Of a DNA stretch of 64,000 nt, positions 1-12,129 are shown piece after piece. The position numbers were made by a program, and so were the translations under genes. The first letter of the stretch is position 1. Every line of letters begins with the position of its first letter. Origin of the DNA: Rotaria macrura (lineage: Eukaryota > Rotifera > Eurotatoria > Philodinida > Philodinidae); the NCBI GenBank assembly GCA_900239685.1, contig OENT01000322.1, positions 3,664-67,663 on the forward strand, written 5' to 3'. Under the pieces are notes generated by a model. The model was not told the DNA's origin. It was given only the letters and a program-made list of their open reading frames with translations, and made no database searches.

Positions 1-119
1 AGTTTTATTGCATTTCGTCGAAAAAACGCTTTACATGGCATGCAAGTCGGTACACCAAAGTTGATGCCAATAGACTTATCGTCACATACCAAACATCGAT
101 CACAATCGTTTTTAGGCAT
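1..119 (-). CDS. Nuclear hormone receptor, first zinc-finger exon (cut by window edge)
   Basis: This is the first coding exon of a fourth NHR gene, starting at the ATG at 119-117 and running off the left edge. It encodes the first DNA-binding zinc finger, Cys-x2-Cys-x13-Cys-x2-Cys, with the P-box [12 protein letters not shown]. The exon is 4 nt short of the 123-nt exon 1 of NHR-A because of the window end. Bases 1-121 are identical to 5988-6108, and the sequences diverge abruptly two bases upstream of the ATG. It is either a very recent duplicate, a gene-converted exon or an assembly duplication. Whether exons 2 and 3 exist to the left cannot be seen. Confidence 0.75.
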   Translation of the reverse strand, partial: MPKNDCDRCLVCDDKSIGINFGVPTCMPCKAFFRRNAIK

Positions 120-121
120 TT

Positions 122-3100
122 CTTATTTATTGAATCTACAAAACATATCATCGGCATCTAATTCGTTTCAGAAAACAAAACATTACACTTGAAGATTCAA
201 TATTTTCAAATCACCAACTCGTATCACACGTAAAATTACATCAATGTATAGTGAGCCAACATTCTCCTTTAGAAATAGAAGCAAAAGATCATCGTCGCGA
301 GCAGAGAATATTCTCTATGATGTTACGAATTCTGTTTTCTCGTTTGTGCATTACAGTCAATGTAGCTAAAATCAAACCGTTTCACAATAATCTAATCATG
401 TTGGTGTAGTATCATGCACAACGGCGGAAATCAAAGAAAAAAACCGCAATGTCGTCGGTACTGAATCATGCGCATTATGACTAAAGCTTGTTGCGTCTAC
501 ACTCGGTTGAATGATTTATTCGTACGCGTCTGTTTTAATCGATTGATGATTGGTGCAACTGATGGATACTCATTGTCGGTGGGAGAAGAGTATTTCTGCA
601 CGAAATAGGCTATACCACGCCAATCATCAGGGCATGTGTGCATTGCTGTCGTAACACTAGAATAGAGCTTCTACCTTCCGATTAAGGATCACTTTGCAGT
701 TATTCTAACACCACGCGTAAAGACAGAACTTGATGTGCTTGAGCTTTCTACACTACTCTAGCAGTTTCTGGAAGCTAGATTCACAAGAGCAGCTAAAGGA
801 TAACTCAGAGTAATAAATTTGGAGAGAGAAGTGTTCGAATTCGGATGGGAGATGCAGTTAATAAATTTAAAGAACTAAACGCGCTTCCTCTTGGAAAAGG
901 ATCATGTATTCTCGAATAGTAAGTGAAATGTAACCAATGGGAGTGTGTTTATTTGAGGAGTGTAGTGTTCATTAGAATGGAAATACTTTACATCTCAGAC
1001 CATGAAGAGCAGTTGGAAAGCGATTCCGTAAAATTAATATGAAAATAAAAAACACGTCATTCGATGAATAGGAGAAGAAAGTGAATGATGCCAGGTAGGT
1101 AGACTAAAGGATTGGGTTTTGATGGTTTGATTACGGCGATCGGTGTCATGATAGTTGTCTAGGAAACAGTTATGGACTCGTCAGATTATGAAAGAAAGTT
1201 TTGAAGTTTGGACAACTTGCGAGTTTCGTTTGGGAATAATCTTTGGCGTCTGTTATTAACTGTCGTTTCATATAACGGTTGCTCCTTTCTAACACGGTAG
1301 GATCGAAAGCACAGTTGGAAAGTCTGTTATTGTTCGGATGGCATAATTAAATACTTGGGAAATTAGTACAATGCTGAAACATTTCTGAAAAACTCAACTA
1401 TTTATAAAACTGCAGAATGACAAGTAAAGATTCGGGAAAGCTCTAAGTTATGATTGATAACGGAAATGATCTGAATTAGGAACTAAATCCAATCTCAAGC
1501 AAAAATCGCTCTAACTTAGGATAATGGTATCGTGTACAAATCTCGAAAAAAAATTTCTCGAAGATAAAATCTCGAATGAAATAATCTCGAAAATGTTTAA
1601 TTCGAAAAATTCATACCTCGAAAACTCCCTGTTAAGAAATAAAAAAACTCGAAAGAATAAATCATCGAAAGCAAAAGTTTCGAAAAATTAAAATATCGAA
1701 AGGAAAAATGTCTAATTGCTGTCAGTCATGATAGATATAATCATAATCACAAAATAGCATGTGAGTATGATTCAAATATTTTTTTAAAAGTTTATGACAA
1801 TAAATCATCAAAAAGGTAGGGTGCGGGTGTGTATTGACGCAGTATTCACAAATACACCCACATGCTCGTCGATATTGATCGAGTCCATGATCTAGGCGAC
1901 AAAAATTATCGAATTTCGCTGAAAGAAAAAATTGTCATCACTTATTAGCTTCTCTAACTGTAGGAGCAATAGCAAGCGCAGCTCTAGAAAGATTTGCTTT
2001 TGCAAGCTCATTGTGATAAATTTGACCAATCGCTATTGCCTCTCGACCGACTCGAGTTTTGATGATTGTCAGTATCTTACGGATCTCTAATCACTCAGGT
2101 GCAGGCATATGAGTGTGAACATTTTCTGTGTATTTAAGAAACTGATCATTGGAATTCAGGTGAACGCCCACCTTGCACAATTTGATCTCGCATACCTAAT
2201 AACTGATTTTCGCGGGTGACTTTCTTTTGTTGATAAATATGCTCACTAATAACAAGATGACGCTTTTTCTTATTACTAATAAGAAATGAGATTGCAGGTG
2301 TGTTTTCTGAATCGCTTGATTACATGGTTCTGCTGTAGGCGTGAGGAAAACGAAAAATGGTAATAACAGACGTATACGAAGCTGTTGTTTATGAAAAACT
2401 CGTCAATAGATGAATGAATTTAAATAGTTTGTGCAATATGGATGGTGTACACAAAAGAGAAAAGAAAAAAAGAAGCATCGTTTGTGAACACAGTTCACAA
2501 GAACAGACGAAATCAAAATAGAAGAAAGCAGAAAATTCGTACAATATCAATTTTAAACTGACCAAAATGATGGAAGAACGAGAGGAAATCTTTCAGGATA
2601 TTATCTTTCCGAAATTTCAACTTTCGAGATACTATTTTTTCGATATATCCTTTTTTCGAAATTTTGTCTTTCGAGATTTTTTCTTTCGAGATTCGGACAG
2701 CAATCCAAGATGATAAGGTGCGGAATTGAGTTCACTTAACAAATTTTTCCTTCATTAACAGCTCTAGTATATAAATTCAGCATGATTAAGAAGCACAGGT
2801 AAGTACGACTTGATATTTGAATCACAATTAATCCACACGATTATTTTTACACTATGGCACTTTTAAATCAATCAGTCGCAACAAATCAAATTTACCATTA
2901 ATGTTGCATTAGCCTAGCGAAAATCTCTTTGATAAGACTCCGATAGATAGGTCATATATTCTCAATGTCATCCATCAAGAATTTCAGAAAGTTTCCTCCA
3001 CCAAGTCTTAAGTAACAGAATGAATAGAAAAGCGTTTATGAAAAACTGGAATTACTTAATCATGATATTTCTTTCTAAGCTTTCTTATTCACTCGTATAC

Positions 3101-3314
3101 ATACATTTATGTTGTAAATGTAATTTCTTCATAATTATTATCGTGCAAAAAATATTAGAAGCAAAAATAACGGAGTCACAATGCGCAGCAAATAGATTGC
3201 CGTTTGATTAACAATAATAAGTGTCTTGAATATATTCATCGGCGAACATTATTTCTGCGGCAAGATGTCTTGTGGTAGTAGTTGCAAATATCACAATAAA
3301 CAAATATTTCAATA
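122..3314. other. Spacer between NHR fragment and NHR-A, no gene recognised
   Basis: This spacer contains no open frame that resembles a protein. The only structured part is the TCGAAA-rich inverted element at 1533-2699. The short open frame at 3020-3211 on the plus strand has the composition of chance AT-rich sequence. Confidence 0.5.
1533..2699. mobile_element. Candidate foldback-like element with inverted TCGAAA arrays
   Basis: The left side (1541-1710) holds about ten copies of a TCGAA/TCGAAA motif spaced roughly 10-25 bases apart. The right side (2591-2695) holds about five copies of the complement, TTTCGA. The ends align as imperfect inverted repeats: left TGTACAAATCTCGAAA against the reverse complement of the right end, TGTCCGAATCTCGAAA. 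Terminal arrays of degenerate inverted repeats are typical of foldback-type elements. No clear target duplication or transposase frame was found inside, so the element class is open. Confidence 0.45.
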
Positions 3315-6106
3315 TTATACAGTTACGTCCTGGGCAACAACCATATTATTGATATCATTTTCATCTTCTGTTCGTGGCCACATAGTTTGCATCACTGGAT
3401 TCATTTGTCTAATCTCGTGTCTTAGACTATTGACATAGTTGTCTATTTCTAAGTGAAGGTTTTCTGCAAATAACACGTACATCATTAATTTGTTTAAAAA
3501 CTTCACCGCCACTTTTGCGTCTGGTGAACGTGACAAGATATATTTCCATAGTAGTTCAACATAAATATTTTGAGCGTTGAATATTGCTATGGAATCATCA
3601 CAAATACAATCTATATCTGTATCATCAATATCTCTATTGTTGCTACTCGAAAGTACAAGAATAATCAGAAGAATTTTTAGTAGGACCGGATCGCAGAGGT
3701 ATTGCTCAATAATTTGANGCAACAAGATTGACAGAGGCTACCGGATGCATGAGAGGTTCGTTTATTTGAATCATCGTTCCGATATGATTTTTTATTAGAC
3801 GTACCTTATCATCAACGATTAGATTATCGAATTCAGGAACCTGTTTTAAGTAGGTAATAGATACTTGAATTTCATCGGACATTTCATTAGCGAGACCATG
3901 CATAGTAGTATGTTGAACAGCAGGAAAGTTTCGTAAAATAGTGTCTCTTGCGACAACACAAGTCGTTTCGTAAGCGTGGAAAATATTCGAAAGAAGAACT
4001 TGATCCGTTGATGTAAGGTATTCAGCTGGATTCGATGGTGTTTGTAGTAGCGATGGTGCACGCATCTATAGTGAAGAATTGTTAGTTACATAATTATATG
4101 TGCTAGTAGTTTTTAATTAGAAATGAGAAATCGAAAGTTTGATTACTGAAGCAAACAAAATTGTAAACTACATGTTTGCTGTTGATATCTGGTGTCAGTG
4201 AAGAAGAATATTCTAAAGATCCTGGTTCTTGGTTGAAAACCTGATTCTCTCAGGTAAAAAAATTATCTTTTAGTGAATTCAATCCACCCTGGTGAATAAA
4301 TACAATACCGAACCCTATCGAATCTTAGAAGAGCCGACAAAATCTGATGGACTTCCGTGACGAAGAACCACTCAGGGATCCGATGAAAAATTCGTGTTTT
4401 TTTATTTGGACACTAGTTAGTCTTTGGAGCCAACACTAGAGCTTGCTTAAAGGCCTCCAAGGGGCTGTATCCGATTCGAGAGTAAGATATGATCGAATCA
4501 CAATACTATAGGGATCCGAATATCGATCCACAACTCGGATTCCTACAGGAATTCATCAGTATTTTTAAAGATTCACATCAAATTGGATCAGGCTGCTGTC
4601 GGGGATCTGAGTGTCTGAATGATTCTCCTGTTCACTCATTTTAGAACTAGGTTGTTTTCAAAGTAGTTAAAATGTTTAAATTCCATGAACTATTGAGATA
4701 CAACATCATTCTAGAGAGCCGTATATGATTCAAAAATAATTTAGGGTGATGCTAACAGTAATTTATTAAGTAAGACAAATTCGATCAATTGAATTCGGAA
4801 GGAGTTTTGACATTCGAAATGAAACACTGAGATTCCTTCTGAGTGAAATGTGCGATGACTCATTGAATCTTCGTGACCCCAATCTACTACACTAGATGAG
4901 TTTTCGGATCATTGATTATTTATTATTAGAATTTATTTTTCATTCAAACGAAATTTATTTTAACCCGTCAAGGAAAGAAACGTTTTCGTTTAACTAACTG
5001 GATAGGAAAATAACTGAATACCAGAACTTCGATTATACGCTGTTAGTACACCAGTGGTCAGGTCTCTCGTAGATAATTAATCCTTTGTCTATATGTGTGA
5101 CTGAACCACGCATGGAACTTCACACCTACGTGTCTGATAGTTTTAAAGTTGACTATACAGTAGCATCTGTAATCTTTTTCTGATAATCGTTTCGTTTTGC
5201 TAATACTTACACATGAATAAACGTTGCTCCTAGTTTCTCCAATCAAAACTTTGAAATAACTGAGTAATAGGAAACTAGAAAGGTAATAGTAACCGAAGCC
5301 TGTCCTATAAGAATTGTTCTTCACTATCAAGCAATGTCAAAGTCAAGTCATCAAGTTGTATGAATAATATAAAATCTTTAGAACAGTAAGAATCATCACA
5401 ATTGATGCATCACAGACAGTCAGACACTTAGGAAAATAATTTTCAATAGTTCTGATCACTACCTAAGACGCACTTTCATAGATAGTACCGAAAAAAGCAT
5501 GATTATCTATTTATTAAAAGATTAAGTCATCGATTGAACAGCTCAATAGTTATTTGGAAGTTCTGTTTTTTTAAAAGAGATTTCTATAGAATTGAGAAAC
5601 TGGTCGACTTTTTTTTGATACTTCGAACTTGTTTCGAGTTTGAACGTCACAAAATTGAACTACAATTCAGGAATGGATGGAAATATTCTGCATACATACC
5701 CATGTGACACTTTGTAACTTAGGCGTTATTCCGCGTTTCAGCCGATTAGTTTCTACTAGCTGATTTCGAGCCACACGTTCTTCATCCGAAAGTATGAATA
5801 ATTTCTTCATTCCAACACGAAAACATTTCGCCAAACGACAACAGTTACACGAACGACGATATTTGTAGGTTATTATACAATCACCCTCACTTTGACATAC
5901 GAATTCTCGAGCCTTCAACGAGAAAGGAGAAAGGAGATAATAGAATATCATACTAAAGAAACAAACATGAAACGATAACTCACACCAAGTTTTATTGCAT
6001 TTCGTCGAAAAAACGCTTTACATGGCATGCAAGTCGGTACACCAAAGTTGATGCCAATAGACTTATCGTCACATACCAAACATCGATCACAATCGTTTTT
6101 AGGCAT
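3315..6106 (-). CDS. Nuclear hormone receptor A, with ambiguous base and short ligand-binding domain
   Basis: This is a ligand-type transcription factor of the nuclear receptor superfamily. There are three exons: 6106-5984 (41 codons, first zinc finger, P-box [10 protein letters not shown]), 5912-5700 (213 nt, second finger Cys-x5-Cys-x9-Cys-x2-Cys followed by [11 protein letters not shown]) and 4065-3315 (ligand-binding domain). Splice phase is 0 at both junctions. In exon 3 the ambiguous base n at 3718 breaks the frame; ignoring it keeps one open frame to the stop, giving about 361 residues. Compared with NHR-B and NHR-C, about 17 codons are missing exactly at the n, between the NLV and DPVLLK segments. 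The break is therefore probably an assembly or sequencing problem, although a decaying copy is possible. The conserved C-terminal MQ(S/T)MWP motif is present. Intron 2 is 1634 bp. Confidence 0.85.
4066..5699 (-). other. NHR-A intron 2 with GC-richer insert
   Basis: This is the 1634-bp second intron, longer than the corresponding introns of NHR-B (1047 bp) and NHR-C (1112 bp). The stretch at about 4200-4660 is visibly richer in G+C than its surroundings and repeats GGATCCGA-like words. It may be an old insertion, but no terminal repeats were established. Confidence 0.4.
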
Positions 6107-6798
6107 TTGTATTGGTAAGATCTAGATAATGGAACCAGCGTATAGGATTCGATTTGTAATAGCTCGTATAATGCTAATTAGCTTGCGATGAAAATCCACA
6201 GTTGTGTGTAAAGCACATTGTCATAGGATGTCTCATCTAAAATATATGTGTATGCCAATTTTTACGCTGTTGTCTCAAAGTATAGTACAATACTATTGCC
6301 AACTTAGTTATCTGTCTTTCATATTTATGAAATGTGTTGAAATGGAAAATAAATGGGTCTTCCACTGTCGAAGAGCATCAGCTAAATATTTATTAAATTA
6401 ATGATGGGAGTTTTTCGCAAAACTAATGTGTCGGATTTTGATTTTATATCGAATGACGACTACTCACGTTTCGTAGACCATAACATAATGGAATATGTCT
6501 ATCCAAAAGTTGAATGAATGATGAAATTTTAAAATAAACAGTAACTTTGTAGTAGTTGTCTGAAAAAGTTATTCACTATTCTCTATTCTATTTTGCTAGA
6601 TATTCGGATTTTTCTCTTGACATTCTACTATTTACCAATATTGTCATATTCAGAAGTGTTGAGTAATATGTAGGTACCATTACATGTAACAAAATTATAC
6701 TAGTTCAATTGAAAATAAACAGAATTTTGTTGCCTTCTTTATTATTTATCGTCATTTATACAAATTTATGAATTCTAAAAAGTATCATCGTCTTGGTA

Positions 6799-6971
6799 GG
6801 GTACCATTTTCCCTAAATTGAAATTCCTAAATTGACCTCTAAAAAAATCCCTGTTTAAGAAAATTCATTTTGACGTTAATTTTGGCCAGAATCAACATGA
6901 AAATGAACTTTTTGAAATAAGGATTCTTTTAGGGATCGATTTAGGGTTTCAATTTAAAGGAAATGGTACCC
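6799..6971. mobile_element. Small inverted-repeat element (MITE-like)
   Basis: The 173-bp segment is almost one large hairpin. The left arm starts GGGTACCATTTTCCCTAAAT, and the right arm read in reverse starts GGGTACCATTTCCTTTAAAT. Pairing continues imperfectly for about 75 bases per arm. No convincing target-site duplication was found at the edges, so the superfamily is not assigned. Confidence 0.6.
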
Positions 6972-7527
6972 ATTCATTTTTTTTCTATCCATTATATTAT
7001 AACTAGTAAAATGCCGAAATGGTAAATATAATTGCCATTAGACGTTGAATTAAAGATGATAAGAAAAATTTACTATTTACAAAAAATTAAACAAATCTGT
7101 GAATGTACGTGTTGCTCTTGTTACAATACGAGATATTGGTAGCTATCATATAAAAGATAGCATAAATTCAACTTCAGTACTTTAGGGTAATTATACCCCA
7201 ATTCATATCTATCTATTGATATACTTGAGTTGGATCATGTTCTATTTCATAGTCATCTACAAAAACTAAAGGTTTATGATCAATTCGTTTTCTTTTATTC
7301 GACTATGTGAATCAATCTATCATGATAATTTGGGGAAAAAATACAAATTCAACTTGAGCAAAACACATCTGTAAAGGAATTCAATATTCTGCTAATGCTC
7401 TGAGTGATCTGTTGCTAAGTATATGAAATCATTTTTTCATTATCATCACTCTTCAGGACTATGAGTTTGGCCTCCACATCCTGCAGGAAAGATGCAGGAA
7501 AACACTGGAAATCGCTGTAACACGGAA

Positions 7528-7598
7528 GCAGTATTCCGGTCGGAACCGACGGGAAATCATCGGAAAAATTCCAGAAAATTTCCTGCCGGAATACTGGC
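7528..7598. repeat. GC-rich imperfect hairpin
   Basis: GCAGTATTCCGGTCGGAA at 7528-7545 pairs with 7580-7598, whose reverse complement is GCCAGTATTCCGGCAGGAA. It sits in a GC-richer patch (about 7460-7670) within AT-rich DNA. This may be the core of another small element, but its outer limits are unclear. Confidence 0.35.
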
Positions 7599-9885
7599 TC
7601 CATGAAATGGTGGGAATATCTCGGAACAGGCCGTCTTCACTCTGAAATGTTCGGCCTAGGCCTAGGAAGATTATTTTTTCGTCATGGTTGATCCGTTTAA
7701 AATTAAGTTGATGATAACGAATGGATTAATAATGTTTAAAATGGAAGTGTTTGTCTTGTCGATCGAGTTTTTGGTGATGACCAAAAGTTGTATTTTTATG
7801 AAAATCTCATCATTAGGAAAATCCTTTTGTTGGCTAACAATTGAAAACTTTTTGATCCTTATAAAAAAGGAAGTCTATTTCAAACAGCTTCAAAAAATTT
7901 TCTGAAAGTTCAGTTTCGTTCAGGATGGGACTTTAATATATGACATGATTTTGTCTATCGTTAACAGTCAACTACAAAGGTTGGCAGCATTTGACACCAC
8001 CCTTACTATCCATCGCTAGATGACAAAGCTCTCCGAGTACGGCTCCATTCATGATCAATGAAGCACAGTAATTTAAAACGTGTTCCCTTTGCTGTAAGAC
8101 ATTACCTCGAACCTGTTATGATTGACATCAAGCATCAGTCTCGAGGAGCTTAGATTCAAAATGTAAGAATTTTCATCCTATTAATGCTGCTTTAATCAAA
8201 AAGTAATTGGTAAGTGCTTCGCTCTGATTAATAAATTTTTCGTGAGCAAATCTAGAAGCATCTCCAAACAAAGTTTAATTTATAGATCTTAATATCTCTT
8301 GGGTATATGGGTATATAGGATTCTCAATTTATTGCTCAACTTTAAACTTCAATTTTCTAGAGATAGAAAAGCTCCACATTCTGAAACTTTCGGTAAAAAA
8401 AGCTCTCATACTAGAAGAGTAAATTACTATTACTTGTGAATATAAAAGAACGTAGTTTAAGAAAAGAATTCACTGATTATCTGTATATTAATTTGTTCTT
8501 GAGAACCAAAATACGATGAGATATTATTTGCTGAAGCTGTGAACTTGGTATCGTAGATGTAGGTTTGAATATAGACTTTGGAGTTAGTTCTATCGGGTTG
8601 TTAAAAATATGTGTGTCAGCGAGTGTCGGGATTTTTGAATCTGTCGTCGCCTCTTCGGTACAGAAAATCATACCTGAAAACTATTTAAGCAAGTGTAGCA
8701 AATATACATAGTAGAGCTTTCATAGTTTTTTTAAGAGAATTCTTCTAAAGCCACCAAATACATCTATGAAATCCTTTTCCAATACTTAGAATTAAGTTAA
8801 ATGGTGTTGAGACTATTCTTCGGAATTTGCTCTTACCCCATTCTAAATAACGAACAGTTGTTGTTCAACTAAACATCATTTTAATATGTAATACGAAAAA
8901 AATAATTTTCATCATGGGTGGTGATGATTATATTTCATTTGATCGGTCGATATTCAGTCACTCACAAAGCTAACTTGAAAAGGTCTAAAACTTTAATTTT
9001 GATTATAACATCTATATGTATTATTGGGTGAAAAGAGCCAACATTTTTTAATCATAAAAATACTCTGGTCTACTTGAGTAAAAGCACGAACTTACAAAAC
9101 GATGATAATAATTCTTTATCTGAGAACTACAATAAGTACAGTCCGTTCGTCGTGCATCGGATGTATAAGGATTGTGTTGGTGGACTTCGAATAAATGACA
9201 ATCTTTTATTTACTAGGAAATGACTGATAAACATAATAAATTTTAATCGATAAGAGTTTTTTTTTGTGGTGACGTATACGATGATATTAGACAAATAATC
9301 TAAAATGGAACGAAAAATAAATGAATTCCAAAATAGTATGGTTTCAACGAGAAAAAGACAATTGTACGAAAAACGCTTGTTTAATTATTGTATAATTCGA
9401 AACAGCTAATAGTGAACGAAAAAAAATCATTTCAGTTACAAAACAAAAACTATAATTTAAACAGAAAAAATTTCGTCATTCTGTAAAAGAATGTAATGTA
9501 CACTATGGGATGAAGCTACGTTAAACGTTTCTAGATTGTAATGAACTTCCTCAGAACGTAATAAAACAGACGCTTATATAGAGAAAATAATCTATTGCCA
9601 TACTGAGGAGTGTTGAAATACAATAAATTGAAGATTAATCAACATATGTTTTAACTGTTGTCTGAATACTAATCACAGATAAAAAGTTTAATGAATTTAT
9701 TGACGAAAAATATCTAACAAACATTTAAATAAACGCACAGAAGGACGACACTGAGCTTCTAGCATCAGAAGAGTGTGTCTATAAGAAGAAACAGAAGTAG
9801 AATAAAAACATTTTCAAGATAAAATCAATCATCATCAGAATTTCATTGGGTGAGTGGTAAACATTATTTTGTTCTTCGATTCATT

Positions 9886-12129
9886 TTAATTCTGTTCTAT
9901 ATCCATGTCTTCTATGGAAATGACTCCACTGATGCTTGGTTTAGGCCACATACTTTGCATTAAGGGTTCCATTTGTTCAATTTGATGATATTGTCTGTTT
10001 ATATGGTCATCCATAAGAAAATGAACTTCTAGTAAATAAAGTAAAAATTGCACTAATTTGTCGAAAAATTTCACTGCACCAAGTTCGGACGATGACCGTG
10101 ATAAAATATATTTCCATAATAATTCGACATATACATTTTGTGCAGTAAATATGGTGATTGTATCATGACAAATTTGATCCATACCAGTATCAGCTCGATT
10201 TCGATAATTACCACTGGTGAATGCTACAATAATCAGAAGAATTTTAAGTAAAATAGGATCCACTGTAAATGGTACTATTCGTTCAATAGATTTTAGAAGA
10301 TAATTTGCCAAATTTACACCAAATATATTCGTTAATGAAACAATTAAATTTGTTGTGATACCGGGATGAATGATAGCTTCGTTGATATTGTTAATTACAC
10401 CGAATTGATTTCGTACTAAACATACTTTGTCCGTAATGGAAAAATTATTAAATTCTGGTATATTTTTCAAGTATTGAATTAATACTTTATGTACAGTAGA
10501 ATATTCATTTAAGTAGTCACATAAACGTGTGTGTTTCTTTGATGGAAACTCTGGATATTTTGAGTCTTTCGATGTCATACATATTGCTTCATAAGAATGT
10601 AAAATATTTCTAAGAAGAATTCGATCAGTTTGAGATAAATATGCTACAGGATAATGTTTAAAATGTTGATTATTTGATATTGGAATCTAAGGAAAATAAT
10701 TAACATCTCTTTAGTATGTTCATTTGCAAACGAGTCAAGGATATTTTACAGAATCGTCTCTAGCAATACAATAGAATAGATTATGACATCTACATTTTTG
10801 AATTTTCAACTCATGGTAACAATACATGCAATAATTTTGTTTTTTTAAAACTTAAACATTTTATTGTAAACAACTATAAAGCGAATAAGTGAATGCATCT
10901 CTTGTCGAGAAACATATTGCGTGTCCTTGGCTTGTTGAATCTATTTATCAAGGTAACATAGTATGGCAATTAGACACTCTCCACCCCCCCCCCTCGTCCC
11001 TCATCTGTTATGCGTTTGCTCATATAACCATTTCTAGATCGAACAAGCAAAGATATTGAAGGATGCAGCGGAAAATTTATTTTAAGCTGTGTTAAAACTA
11101 CTAGGTAGAAACGAGTAGATGAAAATACTTTGTTCTATTTGCACAGGAAGAAAAGAAAAATAAATGAGGATGACAATGCAGATTTTAATATTTTTGGAGA
11201 AAGAAACAAGGTTACACCTTCAAGAAACATATGATGAAACATGTGAACTTGAATAAAGCATAGAACGGAAAAAGCATTTGCTAGAAAACGTAATGTGTTA
11301 CTCAGAAGAAAAATAGACTATTCAAAACTGAAGATGCACTACAAGGTTAATGTACTTGTTGAAATATATTTGCAAAGAAACACGTAATCTATCGAATAAA
11401 CTTAAACTAAAAAATCGTTATTCTCAGAGAAAATGTTAAGAAGGTGATGTGACTTTTGCTACAATTCCATCATAGAAAAATATTCTTATAATCCTGAAGA
11501 ATAAATTATGTCGAATAAGATTCACAGAAGAATTTAACAAGGCCACTTAATAAATTAAAGATTTGGTAACTTCCCGATTATCTTTTATGAGCAATACAAT
11601 ATTATCTTTGCTTTAATTCTAATTGACTATCTTTGGAATACAAACGAGGGAAAGCGAATCCCGTTGGATTCGGGATAGATGAAATCCACCTTACCCACTT
11701 CATTGCAAGATTTTCATATCAATTTATACATACCACGTCTAAGCGTGTTGTCTTTAATGATTGCTCCCGTTTATGACGATTTAGTGCAACTGTTTGACGT
11801 CTTGCTTCCTTTGCAGCTTCTGAAAGTATTAAATCTTTCTTCATGCCAACACGAAAACATTTTGCCAAACGGCAACAATTACATAACCGACGGTATGTAT
11901 GTGTTATTGGACAATCACCATCTTTCGGACAAATAAATTCGTGTGTCTAAAATCAAAATTTTATTATTCAAGTTCTCCATTGACGAAAGTAACTTACACC
12001 GAGTCGAACAGCATTTCGTCGAAAAAATGCTTTACACGCCATACATGATAATACACCGAAATTGAAACCAATTGATTTCTCTCCACAAACTAAACATGGA
12101 TGAAACGCTCGCGTAGTTGACGAAGACAT
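9886..12129 (-). CDS. Nuclear hormone receptor B, intact
   Basis: This intact three-exon NHR of 381 residues acts as a DNA-binding transcription factor, presumably in the nucleus. Exons are 12129-11998 (44 codons), 11946-11734 (213 nt) and 10686-9886 (801 nt with stop); both introns are phase 0. Finger 1 uses Cys12, Cys15, Cys29 and Cys32 with the P-box [10 protein letters not shown]. Finger 2 uses Cys50, Cys56, Cys66 and Cys69, followed by [13 protein letters not shown]. Residues 116-381 form the ligand-binding domain and contain the conserved [12 protein letters not shown] and [12 protein letters not shown] helices. The EGCKG P-box of canonical receptors is replaced, as in lineage-specific receptor expansions. 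The ligand is unknown. Intron 1 is 51 bp and intron 2 is 1047 bp. It is the best reference copy in the array. Confidence 0.92.
10687..11733 (-). other. NHR-B intron 2
   Basis: This is a 1047-bp intron bounded by GTATGT at 11733 and a TTAG acceptor at 10687-10688. It holds a run of C at 10984-10993 and nothing else notable. Confidence 0.7.

Larger units (their letters stand above)
6107..9885. other. Spacer between NHR-A and NHR-B
   Basis: No gene was recognised. It contains the inverted-repeat element at 6799-6971 and a GC-richer hairpin at 7528-7598. A minus-strand open frame at 8671-8477 is preceded by a TTTTCAG acceptor-like site but resembles nothing known. Confidence 0.5.

Noticed and set aside
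11679..11936. Plus-strand open frame over the NHR-B second-finger exon
   Set aside because: It is the complement of a conserved zinc-finger exon; the coding strand is minus.
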